Part shown: piece after piece, positions 18,424 through 27,612 of the stretch
Position numbering within the stretch: position 1 is the stretch's first letter
Layout: each line of letters begins with the position of its first letter
Assembly: GCF_004791165.1 (NCBI RefSeq)
Contig: NZ_SRUZ01000001.1
Span: 540,382-604,381 of the forward strand
DNA: 64,000 nt
Source of the DNA: Mesorhizobium sp. M8A.F.Ca.ET.218.01.1.1
GTDB lineage: Bacteria; Pseudomonadota; Alphaproteobacteria; Rhizobiales; Rhizobiaceae
Reading direction: 5' to 3'
Translations under genes and position numbers: made by a program
The notes under the pieces: generated by a model
What the model was told of the DNA's origin: nothing
Databases searched by the model: none
What the model saw: only the letters and a program-made list of their open reading frames with translations

Positions 18424-20010
18424 ATGTCAGTGGTTCTTGAAAAGCAGGACGCGGCGGATCAACGCTCCCGCCGCTCCGGGGGGCGCGAAGCGCGTCGCGC
18501 GATGCGGGCAGCGCCGCTCGCCGACGACATCAAACCGGTGCGTGCCGGCCTCGAGGGCGGCAGCTACGGACCACTCAAGGGCAATGATCGCGAGCGTATC
18601 CACGAAGCGGTGCTGACGCTTCTGGAGACAGTCGGCTTCGCCAACGCCATCCCCTCCTGCATCGAGGCGCTGACCCAGGCCGGCGCCACCTATGGCGATG
18701 ACGGCCGCATCCGGTTCCCGCGCGCGCTGGTGCTCGAGACGATCAAGAAGGCGGCACGGAATTTCACCTTGCACGGCCAGGATCCCAAACACGACATGGT
18801 GATACAGGGCAAGCGCGTGCATTACGGCACGGCGGGTGCCGCCGTGCATCTGGTCGATGTCGAGAAGCGCGAATACCGTGAGTCGCTGCTGCAGGACATC
18901 TATGACGCGGCCCGCATCGTCGAAGGGCTCGACAACATCCATTTCTTTCAGCGGCCGATGGTGCCGCGCGACATTCCCGATCCGCTCGAAATGGACTTCA
19001 ACACGCTCTACGCCTGCGTGATGGGCACGTCCAAGCATGTCGGCACCTCGTTCACGGTGCGCGAGAACGTGCAGCCGGCGCTCGAAATGCTCTACGCGAT
19101 TGCCGGCGGCGAGGACAATTTCCGCGCCAGGCCGTTCGTGTCGAACTCGAACTGCTTCGTCGTGCCGCCGATGAAATTCGCCGAGGATGCCTGCGGCGTG
19201 CTCGAAGCATGCGTCGAGGGCGGCATTCCAATCCTGCTGCTGTCGGCCGGACAGGCCGGCGCCACGGCGCCGGCGGCGATTGCCGGCGCCGTGGTGCAAG
19301 CGGTGGCCGAAGTGCTGGCCGGTCTGGTCTATGTCAACGCCATCAAGCCGGGGCATCCGGCGATCTTCGGCACCTGGCCGTTCGTATCGGACCTGCGCAC
19401 AGGCGCCATGTCGGGCGGCTCGGCCGAACAGGCGGTGCTGACCGCCGCCTGCGCCCAGATGGCGCAATTCTACGACCTGCCGGGCGGCTCGGCCGCAGGC
19501 ATGACGGATTCGAAGCTGCCCGACATCCAGTCCGGTTATGAAAAGGGCATCACCGACGTAATGGCCGGCCTTGCCGGGCTCAACCTGGTCTATGAATCGG
19601 CCGGCATGCATGCCTCGCTGCTCGGCTTCTGCCTGGAAAGCCTGATCATCGACAACGACATGCTCGGTCATTGCCTGCGCTGCGTGCGCGGCATCGAGGT
19701 GACCGACGAAGCGCTGTCGATCGCCACCATCGCCGATGTCTGCCTGAAAGGCCCGGGGCACTATCTCGGCAACGAGCAGACGCTGCGGCTGATGCAGACG
19801 GAATATTTCTATCCCGCCGTTGGCGACCGGTTTTCGCCGAAGGAATGGAATGAGAAGGGCCGGCCCGACATATTGCAGCGGGCGATCATCGAGAAGAAAC
19901 GCATCCTTGCCGAGCGCTTTCCGCGCCATGTGCCGAAGCTGCTCGACGACAAATTGCGCGCCCGCTTCGGCGACATGATCAAGCTGCCGCGCGGCGGTAT
20001 GGGCGGGTAG
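18424..20010 (+). CDS. MttB-family (trimethylamine methyltransferase-like) protein, non-pyrrolysine
   Basis: 528-aa TIM-barrel methyltransferase of the MttB superfamily, which moves a methyl group from a quaternary or tertiary amine to a corrinoid protein. The frame is open throughout with no in-frame amber codon, so it belongs to the non-pyrrolysine branch that includes glycine betaine methyltransferases (MtgB type). Recognisable blocks are FANAIPSCIEALTQAGATYG, HYGTAGAAVHLVD, SNSNCFVVPPMKFAED, GGSAAGMTDSKLPDIQSG and ESAGMHASLLG. The ATG at 18424 has GGAG 8 bases upstream. No corrinoid protein or reductive activase gene is adjacent, so the acceptor must be encoded elsewhere or the chemistry differs. 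Confidence 0.85.
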   Translation: MSVVLEKQDAADQRSRRSGGREARRAMRAAPLADDIKPVRAGLEGGSYGPLKGNDRERIHEAVLTLLETVGFANAIPSCIEALTQAGATYGDDGRIRFPRALVLETIKKAARNFTLHGQDPKHDMVIQGKRVHYGTAGAAVHLVDVEKREYRESLLQDIYDAARIVEGLDNIHFFQRPMVPRDIPDPLEMDFNTLYACVMGTSKHVGTSFTVRENVQPALEMLYAIAGGEDNFRARPFVSNSNCFVVPPMKFAEDACGVLEACVEGGIPILLLSAGQAGATAPAAIAGAVVQAVAEVLAGLVYVNAIKPGHPAIFGTWPFVSDLRTGAMSGGSAEQAVLTAACAQMAQFYDLPGGSAAGMTDSKLPDIQSGYEKGITDVMAGLAGLNLVYESAGMHASLLGFCLESLIIDNDMLGHCLRCVRGIEVTDEALSIATIADVCLKGPGHYLGNEQTLRLMQTEYFYPAVGDRFSPKEWNEKGRPDILQRAIIEKKRILAERFPRHVPKLLDDKLRARFGDMIKLPRGGMGG

Positions 20011-20029
20011 CCGCTCCTCGTCAAACAGT

Positions 20030-20428
20030 CTACTCGGCTGCCAGCCCGTAGTGTTCGACGACTTCGGCGTTGATCAGCTTGGCGTGCAGCGCCATCAGCA
20101 CGATCTGGGCATCGAGGCCGTCGCCGGCTTCGAGAGCCGCCTCGATCCGGCGCTCCGCATCGAGCCGCTGTTGCGGACCTTGCGCCCGCTCGAAGGTTTC
20201 CGGTCCGGCGATGCAGTAGCTGAACAGGGTCGCCACCCGCGGATAGGCCCGCGGCGGCGGTTCCTCGGGCCAGTGGTCCTTCATCAGATTGACGATGGTG
20301 AGTTTTACGCCCTCCGGCACCAGGGCCGGATGCAGGTCGGCGCCGCGCAAGGCGGCATCGAGCTGCCGCAGATCACCCGAGCGGCCGAACATGCCGAGAA
20401 AGCCAAGAGAAGAGCGTCGTTGCGCCAT
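20030..20428 (-). CDS. Small conserved protein of the chromate operon, function unknown
   Basis: A 132-aa soluble protein (start MAQRRSSLGFLG) with no membrane segment and no motif I recognise. The Leu- and Ala-rich C-terminal half suggests helices. It follows chrA by 68 bases in the same direction and ends 19 bases from the convergent MttB-family gene. The reading frame continues upstream through chrA in another frame, but the position just after chrA and the family-like start favour the short form. No function is proposed. Confidence 0.55.
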   Translation of the reverse strand: MAQRRSSLGFLGMFGRSGDLRQLDAALRGADLHPALVPEGVKLTIVNLMKDHWPEEPPPRAYPRVATLFSYCIAGPETFERAQGPQQRLDAERRIEAALEAGDGLDAQIVLMALHAKLINAEVVEHYGLAAE

Positions 20429-20496
20429 GAGTGTCCAATCCGTTTTCCCACCAGTTAGGTGGTTGGCCGGCGGAATACAAAGATAGTGACCGGCGT

Positions 20497-21888
20497 CTAT
20501 CCGCTCACCGCCAGCAGCAAGACGCCGGCCAGGGCCGACCCGGCAAGTGTCGGCAGCATGCCGACCTTCAGCCTGAGGATGGCAATCATGGCGGCGCAGG
20601 ACAGCAGTGCGGCGCGCCAGTCGATCGACGACGGCACCGGCACGTTCATGCCGAGGCCCAACTTGCGCACGTCGTGGAAGATGACGTGCAAGGCAAACCA
20701 TAGAGCCAGGTTCAGGATGACGCCGACCACGGCGGCGGTGATGGCGCCGAGCGCAGCCGACAGAGCCTTGTTGCCGCGCAGGGCCTCGATATAGGGCGCG
20801 CCGAGGAATATCCAGAAGAAGCAGGGCGTGAACGTAACCCATAAGGTCAGCAGCGCTCCAAGCGATCCGCCAAACAACGGGCCTATCGCGCCGGAGTGGC
20901 GAAAGGCGGCGATAAAGCCGACAAACTGCAACACCAGAATGAGCGGCCCCGGCGTGGTCTCGGCAAGCCCGAGGCCATCGACCATCTCGCCGGGCGCCAG
21001 CCAGCCGAAGGATTCGACGGCCGCCTGTGCGACATAGGCAAGAACCGCGTAGGCGCCGCCGAAGGTGACGACCGCCATCAGGCTGAAGAAACCGCCTATC
21101 TGCGTCCATACGCTGTTTGTCCCGGTGAGCGCCCAGAGCAACAGAACCGGCCCGAGCCAGATCGGCAGCCAGATCGCGATAATGCGCGGCGCATGCCATC
21201 TTGTCGGTCTGGCATGGGCCAGTTGGCCGCGCTCGAACATCAGGTCGACCGCGCCCTTGATGTCGGGAGCATCGTTCTTGCCGTGCGCCGCACCGGAAAA
21301 CAGGGCTGGCGCGACGCGGTTTCCCGCCCATCCCACCAATCCCACAATCAGGACGATGAGCGGGAACGGAATGCTGAGGACATAGATGCCGAGAAAAGCG
21401 CAAAGCGCGATCGCCACCATCACCCGGTTCTTCAAGGCGCGGCGGCCGATGCGGATCACCGCCTCGACCACGACCGCGAGCACGGCGGCCTTGACGCCGA
21501 AGAACAGAGACTCGACCAGCGGGACATCGCCGTAGAGCGCATAGAGGATGCTCAAGGTGAGCATGACGAGTGCGCCCGGCACCACGAACAGGATGCCGGC
21601 GACGAGACCGCCGGCCGTCCTGTGCAGCAGCCAGCCGATGTAGATGGCGAGTTGCTGGGCTTCGGGACCGGGCAGCAGCATGCAGTAGTTCAAGGCATGC
21701 AGGAAACGCTGCTCGCCGATCCAGCGCCGATCCTCGACCAATTCCTTGTGCATGAGCGCGATCTGCCCCGCTGGCCCGCCGAAGCTCAGCAATCCGATCT
21801 TCGCCCAGAGTTTCGTGGCTTCGCGGAAGCTCGGGACCGCCGGCACCTCGACGATGTCTGCACTTTCTCCCGAAATGAGGCTGCTCAT
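20497..21888 (-). CDS. chrA: Chromate efflux transporter ChrA
   Basis: 463-aa CHR-superfamily inner-membrane transporter in the long-chain (two-domain) form, expelling chromate with the proton gradient. Each half carries the family motif: FGGPAGQIALMHKELVEDRRW and LPGPEAQQLAIYIGW in the N-half, TFGGAYAVLAYVAQ and ETTPGPLILVLQFVGF in the C-half. Ten or more helices are visible. The ATG overlaps the rhodanese-ChrB stop as ATGA, so the two are coupled. Confidence 0.93.
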   Translation of the reverse strand: MSSLISGESADIVEVPAVPSFREATKLWAKIGLLSFGGPAGQIALMHKELVEDRRWIGEQRFLHALNYCMLLPGPEAQQLAIYIGWLLHRTAGGLVAGILFVVPGALVMLTLSILYALYGDVPLVESLFFGVKAAVLAVVVEAVIRIGRRALKNRVMVAIALCAFLGIYVLSIPFPLIVLIVGLVGWAGNRVAPALFSGAAHGKNDAPDIKGAVDLMFERGQLAHARPTRWHAPRIIAIWLPIWLGPVLLLWALTGTNSVWTQIGGFFSLMAVVTFGGAYAVLAYVAQAAVESFGWLAPGEMVDGLGLAETTPGPLILVLQFVGFIAAFRHSGAIGPLFGGSLGALLTLWVTFTPCFFWIFLGAPYIEALRGNKALSAALGAITAAVVGVILNLALWFALHVIFHDVRKLGLGMNVPVPSSIDWRAALLSCAAMIAILRLKVGMLPTLAGSALAGVLLLAVSG

Positions 21889-22703
21889 GTTGGCTTCGCC
21901 CCGCCCGGCCAGTTGTGCGTCTCCTCAGTGGCGTCGCGGCACCAGCGGAAGAACGCGTCATAGAGAACCATCCCCGCCTCCAGCTGTTCCAGATCGTCGC
22001 GGAACATGCGTGACAGGCCAAGCGAGGCGGCAAGGAATCCGGCGGCTTGGGGAACGAGATCGAGCCTGGCGGTGTCGGCCGCGCGCACGATCGTGGCAAG
22101 GCGATCGAGTGCCTGGGATTCCAGCCCGAACTCCTCGATCATCGTGTCGAAGGTGCAGCGTTCGCCGCGATGGCTCCAGAATACATTGTCGATGTCGAAG
22201 GGCACGGCCTGAAAGCGGTCCGCGACAGCAGGCACTTCGGCCGCCTCGACAAAGAGGAAGACCGCATGCGGATCGACGAAGCGCCGGATCAGCCAGGGGC
22301 AAGCGATGCGATCGACCTTGGGGCGAGCCCGCGTCACCCAGACGGTGCGGCCTTTTTCATCGCGGAACGGGATCTTGGCGGCGTGGACCAGTAGGCCGCC
22401 GGCATCACGCCAGGCCTCGAAACCGCCTTCGAGGGATTCGGCGGCAACGCCCTGGTGCCGCAGCCAGGCGGCCACGCCTTGCGAGAGCTTTTGCCCCTTC
22501 TGGCAGACCACGGCCACCTGGCTGCCGGCAAGGTCGGCTGCCCAGGTCGAGACGGTCTTGAAGTTGCGCCGGTGCGAGGCCGGCAGCGGGCGCGGGTCGG
22601 CATCGTAGTCCTCATCGAGGCGGACATCGACGATTACAGGCGCGCCGGGCAAACCAACCAGACGGGATAGTTGCTGTACGGTAATTTCGGTTGTTGACGG
22701 CAT
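21885..22703 (-). CDS. chrB: Rhodanese-ChrB fusion, chromate resistance protein
   Basis: 272-aa protein with two parts. Residues 1-110 form a rhodanese domain with the active-site-like loop AVVCQKGQKLSQG, and residues 130-265 are the ChrB C-terminal domain (VWVTRARPKVDRIACPWLIRRFVDP). ChrB proteins act in chromate sensing or resistance (family knowledge). The rhodanese domain replaces the usual ChrB N-terminal region. A strong AGGAGGTGG precedes the ATG at 22703. It is the first gene of the chrB-chrA operon and probably sets its expression or handles sulfur/chromate chemistry. Confidence 0.85.
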   Translation of the reverse strand: MPSTTEITVQQLSRLVGLPGAPVIVDVRLDEDYDADPRPLPASHRRNFKTVSTWAADLAGSQVAVVCQKGQKLSQGVAAWLRHQGVAAESLEGGFEAWRDAGGLLVHAAKIPFRDEKGRTVWVTRARPKVDRIACPWLIRRFVDPHAVFLFVEAAEVPAVADRFQAVPFDIDNVFWSHRGERCTFDTMIEEFGLESQALDRLATIVRAADTARLDLVPQAAGFLAASLGLSRMFRDDLEQLEAGMVLYDAFFRWCRDATEETHNWPGGAKPT

Positions 22704-22845
22704 GGCGTCCACCTCCTGAAAAGAGAAGCTTGGACGCGAACATTGGGCTGACGCCTCACGGGGTGGTCGCGATGCACCCCTTGCGGTGATGTTGGAATTG
22801 TTGGGCGGTCTTGTCAAGGACGGAGCATTCCCGGCTACGCCGTCA

Positions 22846-22877
22846 GACCGGCGGCCTGATCGATCAGGCCGCCGGTC
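22846..22877. terminator. 32-bp perfect palindrome, candidate terminator
   Basis: The 16-base arm beginning GACCGGCGGCC at 22846 is repeated as its exact complement ending at 22877, with no spacer. It lies 60 bases after the dehydratase stop (genes run leftward) and 140 bases before the chrB start. A very stable hairpin would form in the dehydratase transcript, but there is no U-tract. A protein-binding palindrome upstream of chrB is the alternative. Confidence 0.5.
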
Positions 22878-22935
22878 CTCGTCCATCCTCATCCGTGACC
22901 AGCCAGGAATAATCGATGACTATTCCGTGGAATAA

Positions 22936-24741
22936 TCAGTGATTGTCGCGAGGCACGCCCATGGTATGGGCGACATCCTGGTATTTCACCGCCGGCTTCA
23001 GCACCATGCCGGCCGAGAACTGGTCGACCATGCCGCGCTGGATCTCCTGCCATGGCGTCTGGTGCTGGGGATAATGGTAGCCGCCATCTTTCTGCAGCTC
23101 GGCGCGCCGCCGCGTGATCTCGTCGTCGCTGACGAGGATGTTCGCGGTGCCTTTCCTCAGATCGATGCGGACGCGGTCGCCGGACTTGAGCAACGCCAGA
23201 CCGCCGCCGACCGCGGCTTCCGGCGAGGCATTCAGGATCGACGGCGAGCCCGACGTGCCGGACTGGCGGCCGTCGCCGATGCAGGCCAGCGCGTGGATAC
23301 CCTTCTTGATGAGGTAGGCCGGCGGCTGCATGTTGACGACCTCGGCGCCGCCGGGATAGCCGACCGGGCCAGCGCCGCGCATGAACAGGATGGTGTGCTC
23401 GTCTATGCCTTGCGCCGGGTCGTCGATGCGGGCGTGGTAATCCTCCGGCCCATCGAAGACCATGGCGTTGCCCTCGAAGGCTTCCGGGTCGTTCGGGTTC
23501 GATAGATAGCGCTCGCGGAATTCGGGCGAGATGCCGCTCATCTTCATGATCGCCGAATCGAACAGATTGCCCTTGAAGTTGATGAAGCCGGCATTGGCCT
23601 TCAGCGGCTCGGCCACGGTGCGGATGACGTCGGTGTTCTCGTTGGCGACCCCCTTGCAGTTGTCGCCGATCGACTTGCCGTTGACGGTCAGGGCATCGGG
23701 GTGCGGCAGCATTCCGGCCTTCATCAGCTCGGCCACCACGGCAGGCACGCCACCGGCATGGTGATAATCTTCGCCGAGATATTCACCCGACGGCTGCAGG
23801 TTGACGATGAGCGGCACCTTGAGACCGACCTTCTGCCAGTCATCATTGTCGAGCGGCACGCCGAGATGGCGGGCGATCGCGTTGAGATGGATCGGCGCGT
23901 TGGTGGAACCGCCGATCGCCGAATTGACGACGATGGCGTTTTCGAAGGCCTTGCGCGTCATGATGTCGGACGGTTTCAGGTCCTCGTGCACCATGTCGAC
24001 GATGCGCTTTCCAGTCTCATAGGCGATCTGGCCGCGCTCGCGGTACGGCGCGGGGATGGCGGCCGAACCGGGCAACTGCATGCCGAGCGCCTCGGCCAGC
24101 GAATTCATCGTGGTGGCGGTGCCCATCGTGTTGCAGTAGCCCGTGGACGGCGCCGAGGAGGCAACGATGTCCATGAACTCGTCATAGTCGATCTCGCCGG
24201 CCGACAGGCGCTGGCGCGATTCCCAGACGATAGTGCCCGAGCCGGTGCGCTTGCCCTTGTGCCAGCCATTGAGCATCGGGCCGACCGACAGCGCGATGGC
24301 CGGGATGTTGACGGTGGCCGCCGCCATCAGCAAGGCAGGCGTGGTCTTGTCGCAGCCGATGGTCAGCACGACGCCGTCCAGCGGATAGCCATAGAGCACT
24401 TCGACAAGGCTGAGATAGGCGAGGTTGCGGTCAAGGGCGGCGGTCGGCCGCTTGCCGGTCTCCTGGATCGGGTGACAGGGGAATTCGAAAGGAATGCCCC
24501 CCATCGAGACGATGCCTTCGCGCACGCGCTTGGCGAGCTCGATGTGGTGCCGGTTGCAAGGCGAAAGATCAGAGCCCGTCTGGGCGATGCCGATCAGCGG
24601 TTTGCCCGACATCAGCTCGGCGCGTGTCAGCCCGTAATTAAGGTAGCGCTCGAGATAAAGCGCCGTCATTCCCGGATTGTCGGGATTGTCGAACCACTCC
24701 TGCGAGCGGAACTTTTTCTTTTTCGTAGGGGCGCCAGCCAT
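22936..24741 (-). CDS. IlvD/Edd-family sugar-acid dehydratase (D-xylonate / L-arabonate type)
   Basis: 601-aa Fe-S dehydratase, much closer to Caulobacter XylD-type and rhizobial arabonate dehydratases than to IlvD. Shared blocks include [69 protein letters not shown] and [20 protein letters not shown]. Cysteines in the first, second and third of these are placed to bind the cluster. It would convert an aldonate to its 2-keto-3-deoxy acid in pentose or hexose oxidation. ATG 24741 is preferred over 24744 because GGAG then has better spacing. No transporter or aldolase lies next to it. Confidence 0.85.
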   Translation of the reverse strand: MAGAPTKKKKFRSQEWFDNPDNPGMTALYLERYLNYGLTRAELMSGKPLIGIAQTGSDLSPCNRHHIELAKRVREGIVSMGGIPFEFPCHPIQETGKRPTAALDRNLAYLSLVEVLYGYPLDGVVLTIGCDKTTPALLMAAATVNIPAIALSVGPMLNGWHKGKRTGSGTIVWESRQRLSAGEIDYDEFMDIVASSAPSTGYCNTMGTATTMNSLAEALGMQLPGSAAIPAPYRERGQIAYETGKRIVDMVHEDLKPSDIMTRKAFENAIVVNSAIGGSTNAPIHLNAIARHLGVPLDNDDWQKVGLKVPLIVNLQPSGEYLGEDYHHAGGVPAVVAELMKAGMLPHPDALTVNGKSIGDNCKGVANENTDVIRTVAEPLKANAGFINFKGNLFDSAIMKMSGISPEFRERYLSNPNDPEAFEGNAMVFDGPEDYHARIDDPAQGIDEHTILFMRGAGPVGYPGGAEVVNMQPPAYLIKKGIHALACIGDGRQSGTSGSPSILNASPEAAVGGGLALLKSGDRVRIDLRKGTANILVSDDEITRRRAELQKDGGYHYPQHQTPWQEIQRGMVDQFSAGMVLKPAVKYQDVAHTMGVPRDNH

Positions 24742-24892
24742 CATGGTCTCCGTATTTGTATGACAAATCGATATGACAACGCGCGGATGCAGGCAAGGGG
24801 CACGCGTGATCTGAATCCGGACTTTGGTGCGATAGACAGCTATCGAGCCGCGCGCTACGACCAATCCGACATCGGCGATCGGGGAGGTTTTG

Positions 24893-25342
24893 ATGGCTTT
24901 GGTGATCGAAGGCGAGGAACGTATCGCCGCACCCGTGCAGAAAGTGTGGGAAGCGCTGAATGACCCGGCCGTCCTGAAGGACGCCATTCCGGGCTGCCAG
25001 AGCCTGGAAATGAAATCGGCGACCGAGATGGCGGCGACGGTGGTGCTGAAGATCGGGCCGATCAAGGCGACCTTCAACGGCGAAGTGACGCTGAAGAATC
25101 TCAAGCCCCCGCATGCCTACACCATCCAGGGCGAAGGCAAGGGCGGCATTGCCGGCTTCGCCAAGGGCGGTGCCGACGTCACCCTGACCGCCGACGGGCC
25201 GGACGCGACGGTCCTCAAATATGCTGCCAAGGCGGAAGTCGGCGGCAAGATCGCGCAACTCGGCAGCCGACTGATCGAATCGACCTCGAAGAAACTGGCC
25301 GGACAGTTCTTTTCGGCATTCGGCGAGAAAGTCGGCGGCTGA
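24893..25342 (+). CDS. CoxG-like SRPBCC-fold protein
   Basis: 149-aa START/Bet v1-type protein of the CoxG family. The N-terminus [24 protein letters not shown] and the following AIPGCQSLE are the family signature; a C-terminal helix [15 protein letters not shown] ends it. CoxG proteins occur with molybdenum hydroxylases and may help anchor or assemble them, but no such enzyme is adjacent. GGGGAGG lies 5 bases before the ATG. It is divergent from the sugar-acid dehydratase across a 151-base promoter region. Confidence 0.8.
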   Translation: MALVIEGEERIAAPVQKVWEALNDPAVLKDAIPGCQSLEMKSATEMAATVVLKIGPIKATFNGEVTLKNLKPPHAYTIQGEGKGGIAGFAKGGADVTLTADGPDATVLKYAAKAEVGGKIAQLGSRLIESTSKKLAGQFFSAFGEKVGG

Positions 25343-25347
25343 TCCCT

Positions 25348-25359
25348 CCCCTCGAGGGG
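25348..25359. terminator. Short palindrome between convergent stops
   Basis: The 12-base self-complementary CCCCTCGAGGGG fills most of the 17-base gap between the coxG-like and mrp stop codons. It could act as a minimal bidirectional terminator, but it has no loop or U-tract. Confidence 0.3.
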
Positions 25360-26529
25360 TCAGTCAAACACGATGCTCGGCACCGCGGCTTCCGCCGCGC
25401 CGCGTTCCTCATTGACCCTGTCCCAGACCTTGGAAGCGATATCGCGATAGATTTTCGCCTCGGCGCCGTCGGGCTTGGAGACAACCACCGGCGTGCCGGC
25501 GTCCGAGCTCTCGCGAATGCCCATTTCCAGCGGCACCTCGCCGAGGAAGGTGACGCCCAGCCTCTCTGCCTCGCGGCGTGCGCCGCCATGGCCGAAAATA
25601 TCGTAGCGCTTGCCGGTATCCGGGGCGAGGAAGTAGCTCATGTTCTCGACGATGCCGAGCAGCGGCACATCGACTTTTTTGAACATATTGAGACCCTTGC
25701 GGGCATCGATCAGCGCCAGGTCCTGCGGCGTCGAGACGATGACGGCGCCGGCCAGCGGCACCTGCTGGGCCATGGTGAGCTGGGCGTCGCCGGTGCCGGG
25801 CGGCATGTCGACGACGAGCACGTCGAGCCGCCCCCATTCAACCTCGCGCAGCATTTGCGTCAGCGCCGACATCACCATCGGCCCGCGCCAGATCATCGGC
25901 GTCTCCTCATCGACGAGGAAACCCATCGACATCACCTTGAGGCCATAATTCTCCATGGGTTTCAGGATCTTGCCGTCGACCGTCTGCGGCCGGCCATGGA
26001 TGTTGAGCAGCCTGGGCATGGATGGGCCATAGATGTCGGCATCGAGCACGCCGACCCGCAAGCCATTGGCGGCAAGACCGAGCGCCAGATTGACGGCCGT
26101 GGTCGACTTGCCGACGCCACCCTTGCCGGAGGCGACCGCGATGATCGCCTCGATGCCGGGCACACCGCGCTTGCCGTGGCTCTGCGAAGCAGGAGCATGC
26201 GGAGCCGCGCGCGGTGCGGCGGCGGGCGGTGCCGGCCTGGGTGCGGGGCGCGATGGAACCGGCGCCTCCATGCCGCCGCCTTTCTTTTCAGCCGTCAGCG
26301 CGACGACCGCGCCGGCAACGCCGGGAATGGCCTTCACCACCCGCTCGGCGGCGGCGCGCAACGGCTCCATCTCCGGGGCGCGCGCGGCGGGAACGGTGAT
26401 CGAGAAGAACACTTTCGAATCGGCAATGAAAATCTCGGAAACCATGCCGAGGTCGACGATGTTGCCGGTGAAATCCGGCCCGTTCACCGTCTTCAGGCGC
26501 TCGGTGACGATTTCCTTGGTAATGGACAT
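25360..26529 (-). CDS. mrp: Mrp/ApbC-type P-loop ATPase, cysteine-free
   Basis: 389-aa NUBPL/ApbC family ATPase, in most organisms a carrier of 4Fe-4S clusters. Residues 1-85 form an MIP18/DUF59 domain, 90-125 an Ala/Pro-rich linker, and the deviant Walker A GKGGVGKSTT lies near 133, followed by DADIYGPSMPR and VDMPPGTGDAQL. The CxxC that bridges the cluster in E. coli Mrp is replaced: after GIVENMSYF the sequence reads LAPDTGKRYDIFG. The whole protein contains no cysteine, so cluster binding by cysteine is impossible. It may deliver clusters indirectly or have another ATP-dependent role. Confidence 0.9.
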   Translation of the reverse strand: MSITKEIVTERLKTVNGPDFTGNIVDLGMVSEIFIADSKVFFSITVPAARAPEMEPLRAAAERVVKAIPGVAGAVVALTAEKKGGGMEAPVPSRPAPRPAPPAAAPRAAPHAPASQSHGKRGVPGIEAIIAVASGKGGVGKSTTAVNLALGLAANGLRVGVLDADIYGPSMPRLLNIHGRPQTVDGKILKPMENYGLKVMSMGFLVDEETPMIWRGPMVMSALTQMLREVEWGRLDVLVVDMPPGTGDAQLTMAQQVPLAGAVIVSTPQDLALIDARKGLNMFKKVDVPLLGIVENMSYFLAPDTGKRYDIFGHGGARREAERLGVTFLGEVPLEMGIRESSDAGTPVVVSKPDGAEAKIYRDIASKVWDRVNEERGAAEAAVPSIVFD

Positions 26530-26605
26530 GGCGGTTATTCCCTGGCGTTCGGCTGCAGCTCACATAGTGCAGAACGCGGACGGCTCCAAGCGCCACGCCG
26601 CGACA

Positions 26606-27610
26606 TCACCGGGCCAGGCTGAGCGCCAGGTAGGTGAGAGCGGAAATCGCCGCCGTCGCCGGCAAGGTGACGACCCAGGCGACAACGATGTTGCCGGCGA
26701 TGCCCCAGCGGACGGCCGAGATACGCCGAGCCGCGCCGACACCGATGATGGCACCGGTGATCGTGTGCGTGGTCGAGACCGGGACGCCGAGCCAGGTGGC
26801 TGCGAACAGGGTGATCGCGCCGCCGGTCTCGGCGCAGAAACCCTGCATCGGATTGAGGCGCGTGATCTTCGAGCCCATTGTGTGGACGATGCGCCAGCCG
26901 CCCAAGAGCGTGCCCAGCGCCAGCGCCGACTGGCAGGTGAGGACGACCCACAGCGGTACATAGAACGAGGTGCCGAGCATGCCTTGCGAATAGAGCAGCA
27001 CGGCGATGATGCCCATGGTTTTCTGGGCGTCGTTGCCGCCATGGCCGAGCGAATAGAGCGAGGCCGAAAAGAACTGCAGGACGCGAAACGTGCTGTCGAC
27101 AGCGAATGGCGTCTGTCGCACGAACAGCCATGAAACCACCAGGACCAGGAGAAGCGCCAGGACGAAACCGGTTGCCGGCGACAGCACGATCGCGGCGACC
27201 GTCTTGCCCAGGCCCGACCAGACGATGGCGCCGAAGCCCGCCTTTGCGACCCCGGCCCCAACCAGCCCGCCGATCAGCGCGTGCGAGCTGCTCGACGGAA
27301 TACCGGCGATCCAGGTGACGATGTTCCAGACAATAGCGCCGACCAGCGCCGAGAAGATCACCGCCGGGGTGACGACACTGACGTCGACGATGCCCTTGCC
27401 GACGGTCTCGGCGACATGAAGGCCGAAGAACAGGAAAGCGATGAAATTGAAGAAGGCCGCCCACAGCACCGCATAATGCGGCCGCAGCACCCGCGTGGAG
27501 ACGATGGTGGCGATGGAGTTGGCCGCGTCGTGCAGGCCATTGAGAAAATCGAAGAACAGCGCCACGGCGACGAGGCCGACGAGCAGGGGAAAGGCGATGG
27601 TCGCTTCCAT
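26606..27610 (-). CDS. Pit-family inorganic phosphate transporter
   Basis: 334-aa inner-membrane low-affinity phosphate permease. Both PD001131-type repeats are visible: FDFLNGLHDAANSIATIVSTR at the N-terminus and YSLGHGGNDAQKTMG in the second half. SSSHALIGGLVGAG and VSTTHTITGAIIGVG are the matching helical hairpins. It starts 2 bases after the DUF47 gene stop, the usual pair in bacteria. Confidence 0.92.
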   Translation of the reverse strand: MEATIAFPLLVGLVAVALFFDFLNGLHDAANSIATIVSTRVLRPHYAVLWAAFFNFIAFLFFGLHVAETVGKGIVDVSVVTPAVIFSALVGAIVWNIVTWIAGIPSSSSHALIGGLVGAGVAKAGFGAIVWSGLGKTVAAIVLSPATGFVLALLLVLVVSWLFVRQTPFAVDSTFRVLQFFSASLYSLGHGGNDAQKTMGIIAVLLYSQGMLGTSFYVPLWVVLTCQSALALGTLLGGWRIVHTMGSKITRLNPMQGFCAETGGAITLFAATWLGVPVSTTHTITGAIIGVGAARRISAVRWGIAGNIVVAWVVTLPATAAISALTYLALSLAR

Positions 27611-27612
27611 CG

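Noticed and set aside
20030..22099. 689-codon minus-strand frame running through chrA and into the rhodanese-ChrB gene
   Set aside because: It is a different frame across well-recognised chrA; only its last 132 codons, after chrA, form a plausible separate gene.
22936..24741. Possible second ilvD
   Set aside because: Key blocks match xylonate/arabonate dehydratases rather than IlvD; the true ilvD is at the right end of the window.
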